27,364 bases of DNA from positions 1 through 27,364 of the forward strand of contig CAZIAD010000042.1 in assembly GCA_964537555.1 (NCBI GenBank), given 5' to 3'. This DNA comes from CAYRWR01 sp964537555. Lineage in GTDB: Bacteria > Spirochaetota > Brevinematia > Brevinematales > CAYRWR01. Of this stretch, positions 1 to 7,304 are shown piece by piece. The translations under genes and the position numbers were made by a program. The notes under the pieces were generated by a model. That model did no database searches, had not been told where the DNA came from, and saw only the letters and a list, made by a program, of their open reading frames with translations. The number at the start of each line of letters is the position of its first letter. Within the stretch, counting starts at the first letter, position 1.

Positions 1-55
1 ACTCATACTATATTAATATTACCAATGATATTACTTCGATACAGGAGATGAAATA

Positions 56-454
56 ATGGCAGATAGATTATATATTGAGACTAGTGATTTAGTAATATAT
101 GATAAAATGAATAACCATGCAATATTAAATAAAGATCGAAAGTATCAAATGTTCCTAGCTGCTGCATTTGGCCTACAATATAACACAATGATACCATTAA
201 AAAATAGAAAGGACCTAGTTAGATGGGAATACTTAAATGAAAAGGATAGAGCTTATTTACGAGCAATAGCTTTATCTCAAACACAAGATATAAATATCGT
301 GGATAATGAAAGTGAATGCATTAGAATATTTGAGGAATACGCAAATGCTGGAGTAAAAATCCTGAATGATTATTTTTTTAAAGATCAATTAGGGTCATTA
401 GACATAAAATTTGAAAAATTTGTTCATGATAGTCTTAAAAAAATAGAAAAGTAG
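56..454 (+). CDS. Hypothetical protein, partner of radical SAM enzyme
   Basis: A 132-aa soluble protein of unknown function. The ATG follows a good ribosome binding site (AGGAGATG, 44-51). It has no signal peptide or membrane segment. The sequence is rich in charged residues, with an acidic, probably helical, C-terminal half. The stop codon TAG at 452-454 is followed 6 bases later by the ATG of the radical SAM gene, so the two are almost certainly co-translated. This suggests the small protein is the substrate, carrier or partner of that enzyme, but no leader-peptide signature (double Gly, Cys-rich or repeat core) is visible. I do not recognise the family. Confidence 0.75.
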   Translation: MADRLYIETSDLVIYDKMNNHAILNKDRKYQMFLAAAFGLQYNTMIPLKNRKDLVRWEYLNEKDRAYLRAIALSQTQDINIVDNESECIRIFEEYANAGVKILNDYFFKDQLGSLDIKFEKFVHDSLKKIEK

Positions 455-460
455 TTGTTT

Positions 461-1684
461 ATGAGTCGATACTTACTCATTGAACCGGCTTTTCCTATTT
501 CAAATAAAAGTCGTAATCACAAAAACTTCTTGCCTATTGGGTTACTAAAACTATCTACTTTCTTGAAATCGCAGTCTAATGAAGTTAGATTATTTAGAGG
601 AATTCCAAGTGCAACTGAATTAGTTGATCTTAAAAATTTCAAACCTGATTACATATGGATTACTTCACTATTCACATACTGGTCAGAATATGTAACACAA
701 ACGGTGCAACATTTTAAAAATGTCTTCCCAAAAATTGAAGTGACAGTTGGTGGTATTTTTGCATCATTATTCAAACCTGATAAGATAAAAGAAATAACTG
801 GATGTGATCATGTGTTTCAAGGTGTACATTTCGAGGCTGAATCACATGAACCAGATTATGAATTATTAGAGGAATACATTGGATATGAGCTGGATTTTCA
901 AATTCTCCATGCATCAAGAGGGTGCAGAAGACATTGTGAATTTTGTGGAACTTGGAAAATTGAAAATGAAATAGTCAATAAGAGTTCAATCGTCGCAGAA
1001 ATTAAGAAAAAAAATCTAGTTTTTTATGATAACAATTTTTTTCACAATCCAAATATTGAAGATATTTTAAGCGAGTTAATCACTCTTAAGGAGCGTAAGC
1101 AAATTTCTGTAGTTGAAAGTCAATCTGGATTCGATGGCCGAGAACTATTAGAAAATCCAAAATTAGCTATATTAATAAAAAAAGCAGGATTTAAATATCC
1201 AAAAATTGCTTGGGATTGGGGTTTAAATCAAGAACATTTAATTAAACAGCAAATTGATATCCTTAAAGATGCAGGATATAAATCAAGAGATATATCAGTT
1301 TTTATGATTTATAACTGGAAATATACTTTTGATGAAATGGAGGAAAAACGTAAGAAGTGTTGGAATTGGAGGGTTCAGATTTCCGATTGTAGATATAGAC
1401 CTTTAGATCAATTATTTGATAATTATAACCCTCACCTCATGAACCAATCTATTGACGATTACTATATTCATACTGCATCTGGTTGGAATGATACGAAAAT
1501 AAAATTATTTAGAAGACATATCAGGCAACAAAATATTTGTATACGGCAGAGACTAAATTTCTATTCTAGTAAAATAGAGAGATTTAAAATCGATAAAGAA
1601 ATTGTTGATCAGATAAGAACACTAGATTTTGAAAATCAAATTAGAATTTTGCAAGAAAATGATATAGAATATTGGATCCCATAA
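461..1684 (+). CDS. B12-binding-type radical SAM protein
   Basis: A 407-aa enzyme. The motif CRRHCEFC (residues 155-162) is the CX3CX2C that binds the [4Fe-4S] cluster in radical SAM enzymes. The 130 residues before it resemble the cobalamin-binding-like N-terminal domain of class B enzymes: an early IGLLKLS segment, a central DYIWITS strand and a TVGGIFAS strand. No DXHXXG cobalamin motif is evident, so B12 binding is uncertain. The C-terminal part (about 290-407) has no recognised domain. A TTG at 455 directly after the upstream stop is also possible; ATG 461 is preferred as giving a natural N-terminus (MSRYLLIEPAFP). The substrate is unknown. The coding sequence is strongly A+T-rich compared with the right side of the window. 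Confidence 0.85.
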   Translation: MSRYLLIEPAFPISNKSRNHKNFLPIGLLKLSTFLKSQSNEVRLFRGIPSATELVDLKNFKPDYIWITSLFTYWSEYVTQTVQHFKNVFPKIEVTVGGIFASLFKPDKIKEITGCDHVFQGVHFEAESHEPDYELLEEYIGYELDFQILHASRGCRRHCEFCGTWKIENEIVNKSSIVAEIKKKNLVFYDNNFFHNPNIEDILSELITLKERKQISVVESQSGFDGRELLENPKLAILIKKAGFKYPKIAWDWGLNQEHLIKQQIDILKDAGYKSRDISVFMIYNWKYTFDEMEEKRKKCWNWRVQISDCRYRPLDQLFDNYNPHLMNQSIDDYYIHTASGWNDTKIKLFRRHIRQQNICIRQRLNFYSSKIERFKIDKEIVDQIRTLDFENQIRILQENDIEYWIP

Positions 1685-1700
1685 AAACAAAATGCGATTT

Positions 1701-1742
1701 GTTGGACAACGCTTTCGCACGTCGTGTGCTTCAGCGGAACCA
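1701..1742 (+). other. Imperfect stem-loop after the radical SAM gene
   Basis: The bases GCTTTCGCAC and GTGCTTCAGC form an imperfect hairpin 20 bases after the stop codon. There is no U-tract, so it is not a typical intrinsic terminator. It could be a weak attC-like relic, since GGACAAC stands at its left edge, or a cassette-end structure. Confidence 0.25.
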
Positions 1743-1785
1743 GGGGGCGGGTATAGATGATTATACAATCTGCACTCAGCCCAGC

Positions 1786-1843
1786 ACATAACTGGCAGCC
1801 AGTGTCCAGGCTTACGCCCGGCCCCGAGCGCCGCTCGTTATGT
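1786..1843 (+). other. attC site 1 (58 bp)
   Basis: The R'' box ACATAAC (1786-1792) is exactly complementary to the R' box GTTATGT (1837-1843). Between them lies a G+C-rich imperfect stem. The cut is expected after G1837. Complementarity continues outward beyond the boxes (CTCAGCCCAGC on the left, GCCAGGTTGAGC on the right), giving an extended palindrome from about 1744 to 1903. Confidence 0.85.
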
Positions 1844-1892
1844 GCCAGGTTGAGCGCAGGGGGCCACTATGGGGTCGACAAATCTTGGAGGG

Positions 1893-1921
1893 TTGACCCG
1901 CCCCTTGTACGACTTCATAAT
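1893..1921 (+). promoter_or_regulatory. Candidate sigma-70 promoter inside cassette arm
   Basis: TTGACC (1893-1898), a 17-base spacer, then CATAAT (1916-1921); each box differs from consensus by one base. Transcription would start near 1928, 33 bases before the esterase start codon. The -35 box lies in the terminal arm shared with cassette 4. Confidence 0.55.
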
Positions 1922-1960
1922 TATCTAACCCATAATTTTTATTTTTTAATGGAGGATTAA

Positions 1961-3670
1961 TTGAAAACCTTGTGTCAAACACTTTATTTTCTTTTATCAA
2001 TTTTTGTTTCACAACTCACTCAAAATACCTTATATGCTAAAGAATATGCTCTAAACGGATCCATATACTTGGGAATTAATCAATTTTCTGAAGTCACAAT
2101 AGTATATTCCAATGAGAACAAAATGTTATATCATATTAATGGGAAACAAAATGGAAAGTTTTATGCTACAAATCTAATTCTCACGAATCTACCTTCAGGT
2201 CATTATATCGTTGAAGTCTCATACAATGGAGTTCCTTTTCATGGATTACCAAACTTTCAAGATCTAAGAAATCATTTTTGGGATAAGGATCAGATAAAAT
2301 TACATTTACAGAAATTACACAGTTCCATAGATAATAAACCTCAACGATCAATTGTTAGGTATATTCTAGAAGTACAACCTGGTATAAAAAGAACTGCTAT
2401 TTTTCCAAGAATGGAACATACCTGGCTTGCCGAAGATTATTTTGTTACTAAATCCTTTGATTATACATTTATTAAAGATAGCGATCCAATTGACATCATT
2501 ACTTATATAGATAACCTTTCTGAGAACCATTCAAACCCAGTAATTATCGATGAGCAAATGTATCTGATTTATAAGAAAGGTAAATATGATTCAGAAAATA
2601 ACTTCTATGCGTTATCTGGAGAAGGATATAATTTTTTTGATATAAAATTCTTTCAGTTGTTCGATAACATTCAGGATTCCGATTGGTATTTTACACCTAT
2701 CAGCTTAAGTAACAATGATATAATGGAATATAGTTTTCTGCAAAAATGGTCCCCTTCTCACCAATGGGGTTCATTCGGAGACTTATCTAGTATCTATCAC
2801 AAAAACATCGATGATATGGGTAAAGGCTCATCATTTGTAATCATGCCTGGAATAAAATCAACATTCATGGATATCTTCCCTAAGGAAAGTTATACATGGA
2901 ATATGGAAATACCTAAAAGTAAGCGGATTAATAAACACAAAATCAGGTCAACATTTATTAATGGAAAATTTGTATATGTTTACCTTCCAAAACGGTATAA
3001 AAAGAGAAAGAAATATGATGTGATTTACTGTTTTGATGGACAAATGTACATGAAGTTTCCAATTACAAAAATCCTAGATAATATCAGTAGAAGAACTAAA
3101 AAGGAATTCATTTTTGTGATGATTCAGGTTGACTGGAAATACAGAACAGCAGAATATGCTCCTGACATGGAACATTTAAAAAGAAGTTTTCCACACCATT
3201 ATAATAAAATCATATCCAATGTGAATGTGAATATGTTACCATCATTTTATACCAATTATCCGATTAATTTTGAATATCATGTTGTAAAAGAAATTGTCCC
3301 TTTTATAGATTCTAATTATTCCACAAAAGCTAATCCTAAAGGCAGAGTTATAATGGGCAGCTCATTTGGCGGAATCAAAGCAAGTACAATAGCATATAGG
3401 TATCCTGAAGTATTTGGTAATGTAATAGCTCAATCCGGATTTTATTTACCTCTATATAAAGAAAACAAATACTTGAATTCCAAAGCATGGATTAGTCATG
3501 GGACTTTCGACCTGGATTGGATAATTTCCAAAAATGAGGAGTTATTGAATAACCAGTCTTTATTCTCAAATACATTTGCTTCTTATAAGTTCCATGTTTA
3601 TAATGGTGGGCATAAACCCTGGTTGTGGTTAATTGATTTTGAACAGGCAATTAACGAATTATTAGAGTAA
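1961..3670 (+). CDS. Secreted alpha/beta-hydrolase esterase (Esterase D / Fes-like)
   Basis: A 569-aa exported hydrolase. It starts at TTG, supported by GGAGG at 1951-1955 with a 5-base spacing, and by the signal peptide that follows (residues 1-26, ending near TLYAKE). The N-terminal half (about 27-310) is a beta-rich region with weak Ig/carbohydrate-binding character. The C-terminal half is a putative-esterase domain of the PF00756 type. It shows a DVIYCFDGQ strand near 350, the nucleophile elbow GSSFGG with Ser468, a likely acid among D517 or D519 (HGTFDLDW), and His551 in GGHKPW. In this family such enzymes cut ester bonds in siderophores, feruloyl-sugars or acylglucans. The substrate here is unknown. 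It is the only gene in its cassette. Confidence 0.85.
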   Translation: MKTLCQTLYFLLSIFVSQLTQNTLYAKEYALNGSIYLGINQFSEVTIVYSNENKMLYHINGKQNGKFYATNLILTNLPSGHYIVEVSYNGVPFHGLPNFQDLRNHFWDKDQIKLHLQKLHSSIDNKPQRSIVRYILEVQPGIKRTAIFPRMEHTWLAEDYFVTKSFDYTFIKDSDPIDIITYIDNLSENHSNPVIIDEQMYLIYKKGKYDSENNFYALSGEGYNFFDIKFFQLFDNIQDSDWYFTPISLSNNDIMEYSFLQKWSPSHQWGSFGDLSSIYHKNIDDMGKGSSFVIMPGIKSTFMDIFPKESYTWNMEIPKSKRINKHKIRSTFINGKFVYVYLPKRYKKRKKYDVIYCFDGQMYMKFPITKILDNISRRTKKEFIFVMIQVDWKYRTAEYAPDMEHLKRSFPHHYNKIISNVNVNMLPSFYTNYPINFEYHVVKEIVPFIDSNYSTKANPKGRVIMGSSFGGIKASTIAYRYPEVFGNVIAQSGFYLPLYKENKYLNSKAWISHGTFDLDWIISKNEELLNNQSLFSNTFASYKFHVYNGGHKPWLWLIDFEQAINELLE

Positions 3671-3743
3671 CAGAATACCACGCACACTTATACAGCGAGA
3701 CTATGGGGCGGGTATGGATTTTTTATTCTGCGCTCAGCCCAGC

Positions 3744-3800
3744 ACATAACTAAGCCCATTCGCCAGGCTCAGGCCCGGCGCATAGGCGACTTCGTTAGAC
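3744..3800 (+). other. attC site 2 (57 bp)
   Basis: The R'' box is ACATAAC (3744-3750) and the R' box is GTTAGAC (3794-3800). The inner stem pairs GCCCATTCGCC with GGCGCATAGGC, with mismatches. The upstream arm GGGGCGGGT (about 3705) and TGCGCTCAGCCC repeat those before attC 1 and attC 5. Confidence 0.85.
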
Positions 3801-4237
3801 GACATCAATTTTTACGAGGAAAAAATGGATTTAGAATACCAGTCCATTATTTGTTTGGATTTTGAAGACAGTGAAAATGGATACCCTGAAGATATTAATG
3901 ATTTTTCAGTAATGATTACTATAAACATAGGTGAAAAAGAGAAAATGGGTTCTGAAGTTTTTTATCTTAATGTGTGCTCACCTTCTCAATTAGCCAAAAC
4001 TGAATCTGGGAAATTTATATCTTCTACTCTGGTATTAGATGAATTTGATTGGAATGTATTAAAGAATAGATTAAATAAAATTCTAGATTTCTGTAGATCT
4101 GCCAGAGATTGGAATGAAGTTATTTTAAGATTAGCAACATTTTTTAAATACGCAGATGAAGATATTTGGAAGTTGACGTAAGAAGACGTCGACTAACTAG
4201 GACTCAGCCGCCACTATCGCGGCGCAGAGTCATTACG
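3795..4237 (+). mobile_element. Cassette 2: Imm8-like immunity protein
   Basis: A 443-bp cassette with one gene. Its 5' end (TTAGACGACATC) and 3' end (GACGTCGACTAAC) are complementary over 13 bases with two mismatches. The leader is short (30 bases) and holds only the ribosome binding site, with no clear promoter. Confidence 0.85.
3825..4181 (+). CDS. Imm8-family immunity protein (likely)
   Basis: A 118-aa cytoplasmic protein. GAGG at 3816-3819 supports the ATG. The layout PED..NDFSVMITINIGEKE, then SEVFYLNVCSPSQLA, then a C-terminal DWNEVILRLATFF segment, matches what I know of immunity protein Imm8 (PF15586). That family neutralises toxin domains of polymorphic or contact-dependent toxins. 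No toxin gene is next to it, so it would be an orphan immunity gene that protects against toxins from neighbours. The family call is by eye from recalled motifs; a profile search would settle it. Confidence 0.65.
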   Translation: MDLEYQSIICLDFEDSENGYPEDINDFSVMITINIGEKEKMGSEVFYLNVCSPSQLAKTESGKFISSTLVLDEFDWNVLKNRLNKILDFCRSARDWNEVILRLATFFKYADEDIWKLT

Positions 4238-4243
4238 TTAGGT
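4191..4243 (+). other. attC site 3 (53 bp)
   Basis: The R'' box is GACTAAC (4191-4197) and the R' box is GTTAGGT (4237-4243). The inner stem pairs GACTC with GAGTC and GCCGC with GCGGC around a short loop, with one unpaired base on the left arm and three on the right. It is nearly the same as attC 4 and 6 except for paired changes in the outer arm. Confidence 0.88.
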
Positions 4244-5026
4244 GACATTACATTTTAAAAATGAGGATAAATCAATGAAGAAATCTATTTTTCTATTATT
4301 TATATTACTTCTTGCTTTGAAGGCATACTCTACTACTAATATTTCAGACTTTGTCAGACCTACAAATTATAATCATTATATAACTGAAATTCTCAATATA
4401 CCTTATCATAAATGGAATGGATCCTTTCAAACAACATTTAGTACAGATTATAGAGTCTCATTTGATGAACAAAAAAGCAATTTATGTATTTTTCTTTCTG
4501 GAGAAGAAAGAAATGATGGAATTAGCATGAACTATATTCAGCTAGTAAATTTCAAAACACCTAACCTAATTCAAACAAACATTATTAAAAATAGACTTAG
4601 CACAACTTCTTCAAAATCCTCTTCTCCATTCCAGGAATCCTATGAGACGAATAAAAATTCAGCACTAATACTCTCAAAAACTAAAAGTGAAATGTTAACA
4701 AAAATGAAAGTGAATGGTAATAAATACTATGATGTAATAAAAACAAAATCTACTATAGAATATATTGGGACAAATTATCATTCTCAAATAGAATTTGATG
4801 CAAAAAAGAGTATATTATCCTATTCTGTTGAAACAAACTATGTGAAAAAATACTATATAGTAGAAGCAGATTTTGCCAGATATATTGGTGCAATAAGATT
4901 GAATTTAGTTCGATTTAATGAGAATGGTAATATCGATTTCAAGCTTTCAAGTAAAATACAGGGAATAAAATAGAACGTCACCTAACTAGGGCACAGCCGC
5001 CACTATCGCGGCGCAGTGCCATTACG
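4238..5026 (+). mobile_element. Cassette 3a (789 bp), first of two identical copies
   Basis: It is identical by eye to 5992-6780 over the full 789 bases, with the identity starting and ending at the core sites. Its ends TTAGGTGACATT and AACGTCACCTAAC are complementary beyond the R boxes. One gene fills it. Confidence 0.9.
4275..4973 (+). CDS. Secreted hypothetical protein, copy 1
   Basis: A 232-aa exported protein of unknown function. The ATG at 4275 has GAGGA at 4263-4267 and begins a clear signal peptide (MKKSIFLLFILLLALKAYS). An in-frame GTG at 4242, inside the attC core, would add 11 residues ahead of the signal peptide and is less likely. The mature part is rich in Ser, Thr, Asn and Lys, with alternating hydrophobic residues suggesting beta structure. 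There is no lipobox and no recognised domain. The gene is exactly duplicated at 6029-6727. Confidence 0.8.
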   Translation: MKKSIFLLFILLLALKAYSTTNISDFVRPTNYNHYITEILNIPYHKWNGSFQTTFSTDYRVSFDEQKSNLCIFLSGEERNDGISMNYIQLVNFKTPNLIQTNIIKNRLSTTSSKSSSPFQESYETNKNSALILSKTKSEMLTKMKVNGNKYYDVIKTKSTIEYIGTNYHSQIEFDAKKSILSYSVETNYVKKYYIVEADFARYIGAIRLNLVRFNENGNIDFKLSSKIQGIK

Positions 5027-5032
5027 TTATAT
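4980..5032 (+). other. attC site 4 (53 bp)
   Basis: The R'' box is ACCTAAC (4980-4986) and the R' box is GTTATAT (5026-5032). The stem pairs GGCAC with GTGCC and GCCGC with GCGGC. Compared with attC 3, the outer arm has changed on both sides so that pairing is kept. Confidence 0.9.
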
Positions 5033-5991
5033 GCCAGGCCGAGTGCAGAGGGCTACGTTGGGGATGACAAATCTGAAATGGTTTGACCCGCCCTTTGACT
5101 CAATCATTAGAAGGAATTGAAAATGAATAAATTAAGAAATCATTTATACATCTTTATATTCATAATTTTATTAAACTGTTCCTGTAATACGGATATTCCT
5201 GTCACACAACCAAACTATCAAGCAAGCCAGGATATACCTCATATTAATAGTACTTCATCACCTTATGCTGTGAATAATTCACATATCTCTATTGCTATAT
5301 ATGGAACTGGTTTTTCTGATATTGAATCTATTGAACTTCTTAAGCAAAATGAAAATGCAGTCCCAGGAATCATCAACTACCTTGGTAGTAACAATATGAC
5401 TGTGTTTTTCGATTTATCAAATAAAACTATAGGTTACTGGCATTTAAAAGCTACAACTTCAAACTACATTATTGCATATCTCTCTAATGCTTTAACAGTA
5501 CACCAGCCGAACTCAGGTATTCCAAAAGAAACATATTATATCGCTAACAATATAGATGGCTCCGGTTCAATATCCTTAGTTTTCTATTATGCAAATGGAA
5601 GTTACGATATCATTTCGCACAATACCTATGTGACAAACACTAATACTCAGATACTTCAAAGAAGTGATATTGTCAAAATTCAATACCTGACTAACACATC
5701 TTCTGGAGACATAAACACTATTCATGCCTTTTCATTTCCTACTGATACAAGCAATTTTATCTATTGTCAGGATGCAACACTGGTAAATGGAAGTAGTTCA
5801 ATATCTGGTAATCCAGAGTTATTCCCTTAAAGAGGATCAAAAAAGGAAAAATTATGATATAAATAGATATATATGTATAATCTAACAAGATCTGCCAAGG
5901 GCGGAGAAAGGTTTTCTGACAATCTGCGCTCAGCCCAGCACATAACTGGCAGCCAGTGGCCAGGCATGCGCCCAGCCCCGAGCACCGTACG
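5027..5991 (+). mobile_element. Cassette 4: lipoprotein with long terminal arms
   Basis: The 965-bp unit starts with an arm homologous to that of cassette 1 (TTATATGCCAGGCCGAGTGC ... GGTTTGACCCGCCC) and ends with the complementary arm (GGGCGG ... GCGCTCAGCCCAGCACATAAC). It sits between the two identical copies of cassette 3. Confidence 0.8.
5123..5830 (+). CDS. Lipoprotein with IPT/TIG-like domain
   Basis: A 235-aa predicted lipoprotein. ATG 5123 is chosen over TTG 5117 because AAGGAA (5111-5116) gives a normal spacing only for the ATG. The signal peptide ends in LLNCSC, with Cys19 or Cys21 as the lipid site. Residues about 48-130 (HISIAIYGTGFSDIESI, later SNALTV) look like an Ig-fold IPT/TIG domain, as found in surface and adhesin proteins. 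The C-terminal part is Asn/Ser/Thr-rich and unrecognised. The -35-like TTGACC at 5083 is conserved from cassette 1 but no good -10 follows. Confidence 0.75.
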   Translation: MNKLRNHLYIFIFIILLNCSCNTDIPVTQPNYQASQDIPHINSTSSPYAVNNSHISIAIYGTGFSDIESIELLKQNENAVPGIINYLGSNNMTVFFDLSNKTIGYWHLKATTSNYIIAYLSNALTVHQPNSGIPKETYYIANNIDGSGSISLVFYYANGSYDIISHNTYVTNTNTQILQRSDIVKIQYLTNTSSGDINTIHAFSFPTDTSNFIYCQDATLVNGSSSISGNPELFP

Positions 5992-5997
5992 TTAGGT
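5940..5997 (+). other. attC site 5 (58 bp)
   Basis: The R'' box is ACATAAC (5940-5946) and the R' box is GTTAGGT (5991-5997). The body closely resembles attC 1 (TGGCAGCCAGTG, GCCCAGCCCCGAGC). The left arm carries GGGCGG and CTGCGCTCAGCCC, as at attC 1 and 2. Confidence 0.85.
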
Positions 5998-6780
5998 GAC
6001 ATTACATTTTAAAAATGAGGATAAATCAATGAAGAAATCTATTTTTCTATTATTTATATTACTTCTTGCTTTGAAGGCATACTCTACTACTAATATTTCA
6101 GACTTTGTCAGACCTACAAATTATAATCATTATATAACTGAAATTCTCAATATACCTTATCATAAATGGAATGGATCCTTTCAAACAACATTTAGTACAG
6201 ATTATAGAGTCTCATTTGATGAACAAAAAAGCAATTTATGTATTTTTCTTTCTGGAGAAGAAAGAAATGATGGAATTAGCATGAACTATATTCAGCTAGT
6301 AAATTTCAAAACACCTAACCTAATTCAAACAAACATTATTAAAAATAGACTTAGCACAACTTCTTCAAAATCCTCTTCTCCATTCCAGGAATCCTATGAG
6401 ACGAATAAAAATTCAGCACTAATACTCTCAAAAACTAAAAGTGAAATGTTAACAAAAATGAAAGTGAATGGTAATAAATACTATGATGTAATAAAAACAA
6501 AATCTACTATAGAATATATTGGGACAAATTATCATTCTCAAATAGAATTTGATGCAAAAAAGAGTATATTATCCTATTCTGTTGAAACAAACTATGTGAA
6601 AAAATACTATATAGTAGAAGCAGATTTTGCCAGATATATTGGTGCAATAAGATTGAATTTAGTTCGATTTAATGAGAATGGTAATATCGATTTCAAGCTT
6701 TCAAGTAAAATACAGGGAATAAAATAGAACGTCACCTAACTAGGGCACAGCCGCCACTATCGCGGCGCAGTGCCATTACG
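5992..6780 (+). mobile_element. Cassette 3b (789 bp), second identical copy
   Basis: It is an exact copy of 4238-5026. Outside the cassette the two copies share only a few core-site bases (TACG before, TTATATG after), so the unit was duplicated precisely at the recombination cut points. Confidence 0.9.
6029..6727 (+). CDS. Secreted hypothetical protein, copy 2
   Basis: The 232-aa product is identical to the one encoded at 4275-4973, with the same ribosome binding site and signal peptide. No base difference was found between the copies, including silent positions, so the duplication is recent or maintained by conversion. Its upstream neighbour differs from that of copy 1 (cassette 4 here, cassette 2 there), so the two copies may be expressed differently by read-through. 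Confidence 0.8.
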   Translation: MKKSIFLLFILLLALKAYSTTNISDFVRPTNYNHYITEILNIPYHKWNGSFQTTFSTDYRVSFDEQKSNLCIFLSGEERNDGISMNYIQLVNFKTPNLIQTNIIKNRLSTTSSKSSSPFQESYETNKNSALILSKTKSEMLTKMKVNGNKYYDVIKTKSTIEYIGTNYHSQIEFDAKKSILSYSVETNYVKKYYIVEADFARYIGAIRLNLVRFNENGNIDFKLSSKIQGIK

Positions 6781-6786
6781 TTATAT
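6734..6786 (+). other. attC site 6 (53 bp)
   Basis: Identical to attC 4 in R'' (ACCTAAC), stem and R' (GTTATAT). It belongs to the duplicated cassette, apart from the last six core bases, which come from cassette 5. Confidence 0.9.
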
Positions 6787-7304
6787 GACATTGCCCAGAG
6801 ATGATTTTAAAAATATATAGTTGGAAATACTATGAAAATTGAGTTTACTGTTCCTCATTTATACCATCGAATTTCTGACGAACAACAAGAAATAATTTTA
6901 GAAATTTTCAAAAATTATAATTTAGCGAATGTCTACCATCCAAAAAAAGAAATAAAGTTGGAACAGTATGTGATTTATGATACAGAAAAAAGTATCTTGA
7001 ATAATCACAAATTATGGAATTCTATTGAAACAATTGAGACTCCTCCATCTTTACCAAGATTAGAATCTGACTATAAAGATATAAATAAATTGTTCCAACT
7101 AAGCATTCAATATATCGATAATGAGTCTGGAGGAATGAGTTCATTTTTTGGATTTAATGGTTATTATTTGAGTTTGATATTAGATTTAGAAAATAAAACA
7201 ATAATTGATGCTCGTGGTCAGACTGCTTCTTAATCTTAAAATCGGGCAACGACATATAACTAGAGCACAGCCGCCAGGCAAAGCCCAGCGCAGTGCCGAT
7301 TTCG
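6781..7304 (+). mobile_element. Cassette 5 (524 bp): small unknown protein
   Basis: The ends TTATATGACATTGCCC and GGGCAACGACATATAAC are complementary over 16-17 bases with two mismatches, far beyond the 7-base R boxes. One gene is present. Confidence 0.85.
6832..7233 (+). CDS. Hypothetical cytoplasmic protein
   Basis: A 133-aa protein of unknown family. GGAA at 6822-6825 lies at a usable distance from the ATG. It has no signal peptide or membrane segment, and a mixed alpha/beta pattern ending in a strand-turn-strand (GYYLSLILDLENKTIID). Its size, acidity and place beside an Imm8-like cassette are compatible with an immunity protein or small defence protein, but nothing in the sequence proves this. 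Confidence 0.7.
   Translation: MKIEFTVPHLYHRISDEQQEIILEIFKNYNLANVYHPKKEIKLEQYVIYDTEKSILNNHKLWNSIETIETPPSLPRLESDYKDINKLFQLSIQYIDNESGGMSSFFGFNGYYLSLILDLENKTIIDARGQTAS

Larger units (their letters stand above)
1..1837 (+). mobile_element. Cassette 0, 5' end outside window: unknown protein plus radical SAM enzyme
   Basis: The 3' boundary is the G/TT cut in the GTTATGT core at 1837. The last 100 bases before the ACATAAC box carry the same arm (GGGCGGGT ... CTCAGCCCAGC) as units 1 and 4. No attC is visible in the first 55 bases, so the start of this unit cannot be placed. It would be an unusual two-gene cassette. It is also possible that the two genes are the boundary of the array and not a cassette. 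Confidence 0.55.
1838..3794 (+). mobile_element. Cassette 1: secreted esterase
   Basis: It is bounded by attC 1 and attC 2. Its first 66 bases (TTATGTGCC ... TTGACCCGCCCC) and its last stretch (GGGGCGGGT ... GCGCTCAGCCCAGCACATAAC) are inverted relative to each other, so the circular form would have a long extended stem. At 1957 bp it is large for a cassette. It has a 123-base leader before the gene that holds a candidate promoter. Confidence 0.8.

Noticed and set aside
1757..2012. Two short ORFs (67 and 66 aa) on opposite strands over attC 1
   Set aside because: They are read through the recombination palindrome and its arm, overlap the esterase leader, and have no ribosome binding site or recognisable motif.
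5757..6002. Minus-strand 81-aa ORF over attC 5
   Set aside because: It is composed of attC stem sequence and the end of the cassette 4 gene in reverse, with no start signal.
4238..6780. Composite transposon or insertion sequence with two identical ends
   Set aside because: No transposase, no terminal inverted repeats of IS type and no target-site duplication. The boundaries are integron core sites.
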